Source: Myxococcales bacterium
GTDB taxonomy: Bacteria > Myxococcota > Polyangia > Fen-1088
Length of the DNA: 33,165 nucleotides
Direction: 5' to 3'
Assembly (NCBI GenBank): GCA_003155465.1
Contig: PMCR01000504.1
Coordinates: 1 to 33,165, forward strand
Shown here: in pieces, positions 1 to 7,438 of the stretch
How the letters are laid out: each line of letters opens with the position of its first letter
Numbering within the stretch: position 1 is the stretch's first letter
The notes under the pieces: generated by a model
Seen by the model: the letters and a program-made list of their open reading frames with translations, nothing else
Told to the model about the DNA's origin: nothing
Databases searched by the model: none
Made by a program: the position numbers and the translations under genes

Positions 1-434
1 CCCCATTGCAGGGCCAGATAGGTGGTGTAGCCGTCACTCGACTTCAGCACGTACCACATGCCCGTGGACGGTCGCCAAACCGCGATGTCCGTCTTGCCAT
101 CGCCGTCGTAGTCGCCCTGCACGGGCACGTCGCCGGCCGCCTGACTCCCCCATTGCACGGCCAGGTAGGTCACGTCGCTATAGCTGTTGCTGGACTTCAG
201 CACGTACCACATACCCGTGGACGGTCGCCAAACCGCGATGTCCGTCTTCCCGTCGCCGTCGTAGTCGCCTGGCACCGGCACATCCCCATACGTCTGGCTT
301 CCCCATTGCAGGGCCAGATAGGTGCCCGGGCTGTAGCTGTCGGAAGACTTTAGCGCGTACCAGCTCCCAGTCGAGGGCCGCCATACCACGGGATCCGTGC
401 GCCCATCACCGTCGAAGTCGACGATGGAGCGGTC
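1..434 (-). repeat. Tandem coding repeats (FG-GAP-like) at the protease C-terminus
   Basis: Three in-frame copies lie at 301-434, 148-300 and 1-147, each starting on the plus strand with CCCCATTGCA. The full units are 51 and 49 codons long. Each encodes a D-x-D-G-D-G metal-binding-type loop followed by VWRPSTG and a WY pair. The two copies nearest the edge are almost identical in DNA over about 75 bases around the DGDGKTD-WRPSTGMWYVLKSS region, which implies recent duplication or gene conversion. The array continues beyond the window. Confidence 0.85.
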
Positions 435-3365
435 GCGCTGTGTCTGGTAGCTGGTCGCAAAGGCCAGGACCCCGCCATCGCCGCTGTAGGCGGTCACCAT
501 GAACCAGTAGGTAGTTCCGGCGGTGACGGGCAGCAGCAGTTGAGAGGTGAGGTCATAGTAGGCACCATCGTCATTCGAAGCCACCTGGGTGAAGGTGCCG
601 CAGGTTCCCGTAAAGGCGGAGAGAATGGTGTCGTAGCTGCTGCCGGAGGTCGTGACCAGAAGGTTGCCGGTGGTAGGTGCAGTGAGTTTGTACCAGACGC
701 TCCTGGCACGGCTTTCGCTCCCAGTCTTGGGAGTGGGATCGGATGTCTCGGTCGTCGCCGCCATGGTGCCGGCGCGGTCACTGTATGGGAGCTGTGTCGC
801 GACGGCAGCGGAAGCGCAGTTGTCATTCGGCAACGCGTACGCGGCCCGGAACTTCAACAATCCTCCGCCGCTGGAATACGAAGTCACCATGAACCAGTAG
901 GTGGTCCCCGAAGTCGCCGACACTGTCACCTGCGACTGGAGGGTGCCGTTCGCATCGTCGTTCGACGCGACATGACTGAAGCTGCCGCAAGTTCCGGTCC
1001 ATGCCGAGAGAATCGTGTCATAGCTGCTGCCCATCGTATCCACGGTGAGGGAGCCGGTGGATGGCGCCACGAGTTTGAACCAGACGCTGTTCGCGCGGCT
1101 TCCGCTGCCCGCCAGGGGAGTGGGATCACCGGTCTCCGTCGTCGCGGTAGTCGTGCTGACCGCGTAGAGGTAGGGCAACTGGCTCATGACGGCCGCCCCG
1201 CTGCATGGGTCAGGCAGGTATTGGGGGTCGTTGTCCGTCTCGGTCGCGCTGATGTACTGGTCCGTCAAACCGGTGGCTTTGATGAGGATCTTCGCGACGC
1301 CGTTGTCCGAATCGGCATCCTCGGCTGCCGCCAGCGTCACCGTCTGATAGACGTTCCAGTTGCCGGTCGTGAAGGTCAGGCTCGCGCCGCTCTGGACGGT
1401 GATGTCCTGGTCACCCGTCGACGTGCGGCTGACGCTCACGGTGACCGTGCTGGTAGGCAGGGCGGCCAGCTTGACCTGGAAGGTGCTGGTTGCGCCCTCG
1501 GGCACCGTAGCAGCAGTGCGGTCGGTCACGAACGAGGGGGGGGTGAGCGTGGCGGTCATGGTCTCACCGGCTGCGCTGATGTTCGAAATCGACACCCACG
1601 AGTACTTTTGCTTGCTGGCATTGAGCGCGCTGCTCGGACTGGTGAGTCCGTCGATGCTGGTACGATTCAAGGTCCCGGGGAACGGATCGCCAGTGTCGCC
1701 TCTGTTGGTGCCGTGCTCGAGCTGCCACAAGTTGTCCGCCTGAAGCATCGCCAGCTTGTAGTGACCGGTGCAAGTCGTGCACCCCGGGTACCACTCATTG
1801 TTGTTGGTCAGTTGCGCCTCATCCACGTGCCAGACGAGCAGGCCGCTTCCGGGCAGCCCGGCGTCGAAATCCCTCTTGTACCGGTTCTCCACCAGGAAGT
1901 ACTCGCCGGAGACACCGGGCTGGCCGTCCAGGAACTGGTATGCGGCCTGGTGGCCACTGGCATGGGGAATCGACTGGTTCTGCAGCACCGCGGTCACTTT
2001 TGTGGGCGTGAGCCATGTCAGGCAGGCTTTGCTCCATGGATCGAAATGTGCCGGGGTATCACCGACGTTCCCATTCCAGCTCCCCGCCGCCATCACGCTC
2101 CAGTTTCCAATGCCTTCTGATGTGTTGTCGGTGTCGTACAGGTCGGGAAGCCCGAGCTGGTGTCCGAACTCGTGCGTATACACGCCCATCGTCATGTCCG
2201 AGGGGACGTACCAGTATTCGGGCTCAGTCGAGTAGCCACGCACGTATACCTCGTGGCCAAGCGCGTTGGTTGATCCAGTATCCACATCAGCACGCGTCGA
2301 CCATCGGTGCGACCAAATGTCGCTGCTGCTGCCAGTCAATTCCGCGCCACGCCCCGCGTGGACAACCATCAGATCATCGACATAGCCATCGGAGTCGGTG
2401 TCGTAGGCGCCGAAATTGATCCCCGCCGTGTGCGCGGCCGCGATGGCATCTTCGACCATCTTCTGGGCGTTTCCTGGGTAGGTACCTGTGCCGTTGCTCC
2501 CGCCGCTGACGTAGTAGGCGAGGGTTTGCGGAAGGCGAAGCCACCCCACACTCGGAGGATTGACGGCGCCGTCCGTGGTCAGCTGTCCGTACGAGGCCTC
2601 CAGGTAGTAGTCACGGAAGCTGCCTTTCGGCGCAACAGTAGGATGGTTCCCGAAGAGCAGGTCCTGGAAATAGGACCGAGCCGTCTGGGCGACCTTATCG
2701 GAGAAGTCGACGAGCAGCACGAGTGGCTTTCGGGTCCCGATCTTGGGTGGAATCAATTGCGCGGGCGCTTCAAGCTTGGCAGAGGGATCGGCCCCTGGAT
2801 TGAGCCGTTGCCGTAGGGCGCTCACCCGGTCGGCATGCATTTGCTGCAGGAGGTTCCCGACCACCTCGCCAGTTTCGGGAACGACAGGCTGGACCTCGAC
2901 CTGCTGGACGCGCAGCAGGTACCGGCCACCGCCCGCATCAGCGAGTTCCCCGACAACCACCCGGACAGACCTCCCCAGGTAGTCTTCCATGGTTGGCGTG
3001 CGCTGGTTCGTGGATCCCGGCGGTGAGGGGGGCAACTCCAGCGGTGCCCAGGGATCGACCTGCAGCCAGCTCCCCTCTGGATCCACTAGCACGAAGAACG
3101 GGTCGATGAAGTAGTTGGCGCCGACCTGGTACAGGGTCCCGGTGACGTCGACCGTCTGGTTGACGAATTGGCCCGGTGTCTGCGCCAGAATGGCGAGCGG
3201 AACACCCTGTGGCGACGAGCTCTGCGGAACGGACCCTCCGGCGCTTGACGCCGGCGTGCCGCCGAGAAGCCCGAAAAACAGGACAATCAACCCTGCGGTC
3301 AGACATGCCGTAGACGCTCGGCCGCCCCGGCGTCGCGAACCAACCAGCGTGCGATTGTGGGTCAT
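1..3365 (-). CDS. Secreted M6 family metalloprotease with C-terminal FG-GAP-like repeats (C-terminus cut by window edge)
   Basis: The minus-strand frame is open for 1121 codons from ATG at 3365 and runs off the left edge. The start has a clear AGGAGA ribosome site about 8 nt upstream. Residues 1-42 look like a signal peptide (Arg-rich start, hydrophobic stretch at 20-36, ASSA cleavage site). The M6 peptidase region begins near residue 211 (KPLVLLVDFSD). The zinc site HEFGHQLGLPD is at 398-408, with H398, H402 and probably D408 as ligands and E399 as catalytic base. Then come a Calx-beta-like segment (about 612-715), two related beta domains resembling pre-peptidase C-terminal domains (719-846 and 848-975), and FG-GAP/VCBS-like repeats with DYDGDGKTD motifs from 978 onward. 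By family this is a secreted immune-inhibitor-A-type protease acting on extracellular protein. It faces away from the polysaccharide genes and has its own promoter, so a pathway link is not supported. The frame and protease call are near certain; the accessory domain names are less so. Confidence 0.93.
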   Translation of the reverse strand, partial: MTHNRTLVGSRRRGGRASTACLTAGLIVLFFGLLGGTPASSAGGSVPQSSSPQGVPLAILAQTPGQFVNQTVDVTGTLYQVGANYFIDPFFVLVDPEGSWLQVDPWAPLELPPSPPGSTNQRTPTMEDYLGRSVRVVVGELADAGGGRYLLRVQQVEVQPVVPETGEVVGNLLQQMHADRVSALRQRLNPGADPSAKLEAPAQLIPPKIGTRKPLVLLVDFSDKVAQTARSYFQDLLFGNHPTVAPKGSFRDYYLEASYGQLTTDGAVNPPSVGWLRLPQTLAYYVSGGSNGTGTYPGNAQKMVEDAIAAAHTAGINFGAYDTDSDGYVDDLMVVHAGRGAELTGSSSDIWSHRWSTRADVDTGSTNALGHEVYVRGYSTEPEYWYVPSDMTMGVYTHEFGHQLGLPDLYDTDNTSEGIGNWSVMAAGSWNGNVGDTPAHFDPWSKACLTWLTPTKVTAVLQNQSIPHASGHQAAYQFLDGQPGVSGEYFLVENRYKRDFDAGLPGSGLLVWHVDEAQLTNNNEWYPGCTTCTGHYKLAMLQADNLWQLEHGTNRGDTGDPFPGTLNRTSIDGLTSPSSALNASKQKYSWVSISNISAAGETMTATLTPPSFVTDRTAATVPEGATSTFQVKLAALPTSTVTVSVSRTSTGDQDITVQSGASLTFTTGNWNVYQTVTLAAAEDADSDNGVAKILIKATGLTDQYISATETDNDPQYLPDPCSGAAVMSQLPYLYAVSTTTATTETGDPTPLAGSGSRANSVWFKLVAPSTGSLTVDTMGSSYDTILSAWTGTCGSFSHVASNDDANGTLQSQVTVSATSGTTYWFMVTSYSSGGGLLKFRAAYALPNDNCASAAVATQLPYSDRAGTMAATTETSDPTPKTGSESRARSVWYKLTAPTTGNLLVTTSGSSYDTILSAFTGTCGTFTQVASNDDGAYYDLTSQLLLPVTAGTTYWFMVTAYSGDGGVLAFATSYQTQRDRSIVDFDGDGRTDPVVWRPSTGSWYALKSSDSYSPGTYLALQWGSQTYGDVPVPGDYDGDGKTDIAVWRPSTGMWYVLKSSNSYSDVTYLAVQWGSQAAGDVPVQGDYDGDGKTDIAVWRPSTGMWYVLKSSDGYTTYLALQW

Positions 3366-3708
3366 CACCGATTCTCCTTGTGAAAGCTGGGCGCAGAGTA
3401 CTCCTGGTGCACAAGAGGAACAAGCCCATTAAAATCTGGAGAAAGTGACCGTCCCGTGGTCACCCGGCCTGGACTCGTGGGGATGCCAACCAACGACGGA
3501 ACGACGCAACCGACCTGTCCACGGCACCGGATCAAGCACCGGACCTACCGCCCTGGCACAAGAAGGCGTGATGAAACACCTGTGCTGGTCTGCCAGGAGC
3601 CCACCCTGAAAAGGATTGGCAGGATCCTGGTGCTACCGCGGGGCGAGTTCCTGGAACGGCTGTGGTCGGATAGGTTTGTCCGATGATGCAGCGCTTGTGC
3701 CGCACCGC
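3366..3708. other. Intergenic region between the ATP-grasp gene (3' end) and the protease (5' end)
   Basis: No credible coding frame. It holds the protease promoter and ribosome site (3366-3423). A perfect 6-bp inverted repeat GTGACC/GGTCAC with a 7-nt loop (3445-3463) lies 21 bp upstream of the -35 box and could be a regulator site. There is a 10-bp palindrome CAGGATCCTG (3620-3629). A weak 5-bp hairpin TCGGA/TCCGA (3666-3683), 25 bp past the ATP-grasp stop codon, has no T-tract, so it is a poor terminator candidate. Confidence 0.5.
3395..3423 (-). promoter_or_regulatory. Candidate promoter of the M6 protease gene
   Basis: Read on the minus strand: TTGTTC (3423-3418), a 17-bp spacer, then TACTCT (3400-3395). 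Transcription would start near 3388, giving a leader of about 25 nt that carries the AGGAGA ribosome site. The spacing and the TTGnnn/TAnnnT form match other candidate promoters in this window. Confidence 0.45.
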
Positions 3709-4572
3709 CTATGCGGGCAGCGCAAGAAACTGTCCGCAGAGCTCATCGTATTCCTGGGGTAGGAACGGCTCAAACCCACCCCCGTGATGGAACGTGACCT
3801 CACCAAAGTAGATCTTCCCATTGTGATAGTAGAGATCAATCCGGGCGAATATCAGTCCCTTCGCGAGGGTTTCGGCAATCGACAGCATCTCGCCCAGGGC
3901 ATCGGGCCGGAGAGCTTGGCGGGTGCTCATCGGATACAAGGTGGTGAATGGAAGCCGTTCCCAGTTCAGATCATAGAAGCCCCTGGTGTGATTCGTGAAT
4001 CGATCGAAATCGACCTGAATGAATCTCGGCCTTCCGGAGAAACAGAAAATCTTGTAGTCAAGCAGGGGGCTCTCCGCGGTGTTCTCGAGATACGCCTCGC
4101 AGAGAATCCTGGGTGCTACGTCCCGGTACTGGTATTCCTTCCCAATGTCGAAGTAGTTGGTCCGCAACCAGCCGTCGAGTCTCTTCTTCGCCAGCGCCAC
4201 GTCCAGCTCGACTTTGCGAGGGCAAATGATGTTCCATCCTGACCCGTGATTGGCTTTCAGAACAAACGCGTCGGGAAGCACCGCAAAGTCTACTTCAGCC
4301 GCAGATTCGTAGACCGCGATATTCGGAATGAGGTACTGCGGTCCAATGATGTTCCTTACGTGCTCCTTCACTCGAACCTTGTCGACGAGAACATTCGCAT
4401 TCGGCTGCCGATGGTTCATCTTTAGCCAGATCGTCTTCTCGTTGAATGTAGTGGGCGTCTTCAGGTCCAGCCGCTTGGGGATTCTTCCACCGCGGAGGTG
4501 CAGGTAGTAGTAGAAGAACCGATTGAAGAACGCTTCGCTCATCGCCGTCTTCATGAACGCAGTTGCATTCAT
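3709..4572 (-). CDS. TupA-like ATP-grasp family protein
   Basis: The 287-residue product matches the TupA-like ATP-grasp family found in polysaccharide clusters. Visible family blocks are FNEKTIWLKMN (43-53), LVDKVRVKEHV, the nucleotide-binding segment FVLKANHGSGWNII (about 103-116), DYKIFCFSGRPRFIQVD, and the C-terminal RIDLYY...YFGEVTFHHGGGF (244-267) with acidic residues expected to bind metal. The founding member, TupA, is tied to teichuronopeptide synthesis, and ATP-grasp enzymes usually make amide or ester bonds through acyl phosphates. A role in adding an amino acid or peptide-like group to a sugar acid is therefore plausible but inferred. Its ATG overlaps the DUF362 stop codon by 4 nt (ATGA), so the two are translationally coupled. 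It ends with the operon and appears complete. Confidence 0.85.
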   Translation of the reverse strand: MNATAFMKTAMSEAFFNRFFYYYLHLRGGRIPKRLDLKTPTTFNEKTIWLKMNHRQPNANVLVDKVRVKEHVRNIIGPQYLIPNIAVYESAAEVDFAVLPDAFVLKANHGSGWNIICPRKVELDVALAKKRLDGWLRTNYFDIGKEYQYRDVAPRILCEAYLENTAESPLLDYKIFCFSGRPRFIQVDFDRFTNHTRGFYDLNWERLPFTTLYPMSTRQALRPDALGEMLSIAETLAKGLIFARIDLYYHNGKIYFGEVTFHHGGGFEPFLPQEYDELCGQFLALPA

Positions 4573-6011
4573 GTCAGGCGACTCCGCCAGCCCCTCGGTG
4601 GCACAAAGGGTCTACCCAGGATGGGACGGATCTCCGCGAACCGTACGGCCTTGCCATTGAGGAAGCACTCGCCCTCCCCGGCCAGCGGGGCGTCCACTAG
4701 CTGGCCATCGTGTAGGGCGTAGCGGAGCATGGGGATGCTTGCAGGATCGTATCCCATGAGCCGGGCGGCAACGCTATCGCCATAGGCGATGTTGTCGCTG
4801 AAAAACAGAGCCCTGCTCTCGACCGGCGACGGTGACAAGGGCCCATCGCCTTCACCGCCCACGATCCCGTCGACGAGCATTATGTGGCGTCGCTGCGGCG
4901 CGGCGCACAGGATCCCTCGAATATCTGCGTAATACATGATATGCGCCAGATCGACCACCATGCGCCATGCCGTGTCGTTCCCGCCCCACGCCCCTGACTG
5001 GGTCCGACGAAGAACGATCCTGGCGAATCGCCGGGAGTTCTTGTCCAGGATTTCAAGAACTCGCGCCAAGAAGGCGGGATACCGACGTCGGTAGACGAAG
5101 TCATGGAATTCCGAGAGCAGCACTTGAAATCTGCCATTGTCGGGATACTCGTCCCCATTGAGCCTCGGCGGTCCGAACCGGTGGTGCGCGAGACAATCCT
5201 TGTGCCCGACACCTCCAACATAGCCCTTCAGCCCTGTCGTGATGCCGACCTTTTCGTGTGTTTTCAGTTTCGGAACACTGAAGACAACCTGGGATGACAG
5301 TATCTCGCTGTTGATGATGTACTGGTGCTTTCGCCAGGCATGAAATCCGTCGGTACGGTCGGGATCGTAGTCCGAAACCCGGAACCGGACCTTGTCGCGG
5401 TCCGAGCACAGCTCATCCAGAAGACTGTACTCGTTGAGGCTTACCCGAATTCCGGCGTCGTCCGCCACGTCCTTCGACTGGACAATCTGCCCAAGCTGGC
5501 CCCGGTGCCGTATTGACAGTCTCAGATCCCTTGCCGAAACGCTGACGGGCCTGTTCTCGTAGAATGCGAGCAGGGCGGGGACGCCCGCGTCCTTCAGCAC
5601 CTTCTCCCAGATGCACGACTGCAGGGGAGCATTGCCGAATGAGATCTTGCCTGTGGGACCGGCAGCAAGGTGGACGTAGTCGATGACTGCGCGAAGCACC
5701 GAGGCATGGGTACACTTCCCGCGGAAGGCTTCTGCCGACTCGCCCGGCCTTCGGTGATAGACGAAATTGCAGAGGATAAAGACTTTGTCCCCCGGCCGGA
5801 TGAACGCGCCCAGCGGGTTCCAGGTGGGGGTTCCGAACGATTGCTTGTCGAGTCCGGCCTGCGCGAAGCATGCGCGGACCGCGGCGTAGACGGGGTTGGG
5901 CCGGATCGCGATATGGTCGAACGGATACTCGGGGAAGCATTCGGCGGGCGAATAGAACTCGTCCGCGCCGGGATAGCGCAATTGGCTGCCATGGATGATC
6001 GATGCCAACAT
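4569..6011 (-). CDS. DUF362 domain-containing protein
   Basis: 480 residues. Family hallmarks are an early GDKVFILCNFV (about 74-83), the block VFSVPKLKTHEKVGITTGLKG (243-263), which is the most typical DUF362 signature, and LVDGIVGGEGDGP near 390. No CxxCxxC ferredoxin motif, as carried by some DUF362 proteins, is seen. The family's biochemical role is not established; related proteins occur in polysaccharide clusters next to transferases and ATP-grasp genes. The start is fixed: an in-frame TGA lies two codons upstream of this ATG. There is no Shine-Dalgarno site directly before it; a GGAGAGG lies about 17 nt upstream inside an inverted repeat. It is the first gene of a two-gene operon and is coupled to the ATP-grasp gene through ATGA, which suggests the two products act together. 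Confidence 0.82.
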   Translation of the reverse strand: MLASIIHGSQLRYPGADEFYSPAECFPEYPFDHIAIRPNPVYAAVRACFAQAGLDKQSFGTPTWNPLGAFIRPGDKVFILCNFVYHRRPGESAEAFRGKCTHASVLRAVIDYVHLAAGPTGKISFGNAPLQSCIWEKVLKDAGVPALLAFYENRPVSVSARDLRLSIRHRGQLGQIVQSKDVADDAGIRVSLNEYSLLDELCSDRDKVRFRVSDYDPDRTDGFHAWRKHQYIINSEILSSQVVFSVPKLKTHEKVGITTGLKGYVGGVGHKDCLAHHRFGPPRLNGDEYPDNGRFQVLLSEFHDFVYRRRYPAFLARVLEILDKNSRRFARIVLRRTQSGAWGGNDTAWRMVVDLAHIMYYADIRGILCAAPQRRHIMLVDGIVGGEGDGPLSPSPVESRALFFSDNIAYGDSVAARLMGYDPASIPMLRYALHDGQLVDAPLAGEGECFLNGKAVRFAEIRPILGRPFVPPRGWRSRLT

Positions 6012-6461
6012 GATTCAGTAGCAGAAGGCCTCTCCGGCGGTAAGTATACATGCCGGCGAGGCTTCTGCTGGGGGCGGTCCAGGGTGCACGGCATCCTTCG
6101 GCCCGACCGCATACTTCTCGCGTCGTCTGGCGGCCGGCGCTGGACGCGGCAAGGTGGACCATCTAGCGTGGCGCGACGCGCGCGCTCCGAGGCCGTAGTT
6201 TCTGGACGCCGCTGGCCGAGGAGTTCGGGTGGGCGGGCGCGGCCGAAAGAGCGAACGGCCCGTCTGGCTCCGGGCATGTTCAATCGCCCGACCGTTCAAG
6301 CGGTCGGAGCACCCGCAGATTTTGTTGGAGAGTGGTTTCGGGTGACCGTAGAATGCTTCCGGGAGGCCTGCATCGAGTTTTCCGCGCTGAATCTGCCTCC
6401 ACCCACGATCGCAACTGTCCATCAAAATCGCATCAATAGCCTTCTGTACGAAGGGGGAAGA
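6012..6461. other. Divergent intergenic region, DUF362 operon / epimerase operon
   Basis: No coding frame looks real here. Besides the inverted repeat at 6020-6069, it holds a perfect 7-bp inverted repeat CCGACCG/CGGTCGG with a 6-nt loop at 6288-6307. At its right end is the ribosome site AAGGGGGAAG (6451-6460) for the epimerase. I could not find a convincing promoter for the plus-strand operon. Confidence 0.5.
6020..6069. promoter_or_regulatory. Long inverted repeat around a -10-like box upstream of the DUF362 gene
   Basis: Arms 6020-6038 and 6052-6069 pair over 17 positions with one mismatch and one bulged base (left arm begins AGCAGAAG, right arm ends CTTCTGCT). The 13-nt centre holds TATACT on the minus strand (6048-6043), a good -10 box. 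Transcription from it would start about 24 nt before the DUF362 ATG, so only one arm would be transcribed. That favours a DNA operator over an RNA hairpin. No good -35 box is visible, which would fit an activator-dependent or tightly regulated promoter. Confidence 0.5.
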
Positions 6462-7427
6462 ATGAAAAGCGCGCTGGTCTGCGGAGCCGGAGGCTTCATC
6501 GGTGGTCATCTCGTCAAGAACCTCAAGGATCGGGGCTACTGGGTTCGAGGGGTAGACATCAAGAATCACGAGCATGCTCCGACCGCCGCCGATGAATTTG
6601 TTCTGGGGGACCTGCGCGACATCCGTGTCTGCGAGTCAGTGGCAGATCGTCTTTTTGACGAGGTCTACCAGTTGGCAGCGGACATGGGGGGCGCCGGCTA
6701 CATCTTCACCGGCGAGCACGATGCCGACGTCATGCATAACTCGGCTACGATCAACCTCAACATGCTCCACCGGGTCGGAAAGGTCGGTGTCGGGAAGATC
6801 TTCTACTCTTCTTCAGCGTGCATTTACCCTGCCCACAACCAGGAGGATCCGGACAATCCACGATGCAGCGAGGATTCGGCGTATCCTGCCGCCCCCGACA
6901 GCGAGTATGGCTGGGAGAAGCTCTTCAGCGAGCGCCTCTATTTGGCGTACAACCGAAACCACGGGATCGACGTGCGCGTGGCCCGTTTCCACAACATCTT
7001 CGGTCCATTGGGAACCTGGGTTGGCGGAAGGGAAAAGGCGCCCGCCGCAGTTTGCCGGAAAGTCGCAGAGGCGTCTCCCGGGGGCGAGATCGAGATCTGG
7101 GGCGACGGGAAGCAAACCCGCTCTTTCCTGTACATCGACGAGTGCCTAGAAGGGATGCGACGATTCATGGATTCCACCTTCCTGGGCCCGGTGAACTTGG
7201 GCAGCGACGAGATGGTGACCATCAACGGCCTTGCCGAATCGGCCATGGGAATCGCCGGCAAACGGCTTCGCCTCAAGCACATTCCCGGACCCCTCGGCGT
7301 GCGTGGACGTAATTCGGACAATCGCAAGATCCAGGAGATGCTGGGCTGGCGCCCAAATCGCCCGCTGCGCGAAGGGCTCGAAAAGACCTACGCCTGGATA
7401 GAGAAGCAGGTGGCCAAGCGGGCCTGA
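6462..7427 (+). CDS. GDP-mannose 3,5-epimerase (GME-type extended SDR)
   Basis: 321 residues. The start at 6462 is chosen because it directly follows a strong ribosome site and begins with the Rossmann motif GAGGFIG (8-14); the frame is open further upstream but that extension looks non-coding. The protein closely follows plant-type GDP-mannose 3,5-epimerase: LAADMGGAGYI (71-81), SSSACIYP (116-123), EYGWEK (148-153), RFHNIFGPLGTWVGGREKAP (175-194), GDGKQTRSF and HIPGPLGVRGRNSDN. By position against the plant enzyme, the catalytic residues are S118, C120, Y149, K153 and K192, and all are present. The expected reaction is GDP-D-mannose to GDP-L-galactose (and GDP-L-gulose). In this locus it probably supplies an L-galactosyl donor to the neighbouring glycosyltransferases. 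It heads a plus-strand operon and lies 11 nt before the next gene. Confidence 0.93.
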   Translation: MKSALVCGAGGFIGGHLVKNLKDRGYWVRGVDIKNHEHAPTAADEFVLGDLRDIRVCESVADRLFDEVYQLAADMGGAGYIFTGEHDADVMHNSATINLNMLHRVGKVGVGKIFYSSSACIYPAHNQEDPDNPRCSEDSAYPAAPDSEYGWEKLFSERLYLAYNRNHGIDVRVARFHNIFGPLGTWVGGREKAPAAVCRKVAEASPGGEIEIWGDGKQTRSFLYIDECLEGMRRFMDSTFLGPVNLGSDEMVTINGLAESAMGIAGKRLRLKHIPGPLGVRGRNSDNRKIQEMLGWRPNRPLREGLEKTYAWIEKQVAKRA

Positions 7428-7438
7428 TCGCCCTGTCC

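Noticed and set aside
1..434. Tandem repeats considered as a CRISPR or satellite array
   Set aside because: The repeats are in frame, about 150 bp long without spacers, and encode conserved FG-GAP-like loops.
540..2120. Plus-strand open frame of 526 codons opposite the M6 protease
   Set aside because: It is antisense to an intact protease frame with signal peptide and HExxH motif; its translation is Arg/Gly/Ala-rich without domains.
5670..6461. N-terminal extension of the GDP-mannose epimerase frame
   Set aside because: The extension overlaps the DUF362 gene in antisense, and the Rossmann motif and a strong ribosome site place the start at 6462.
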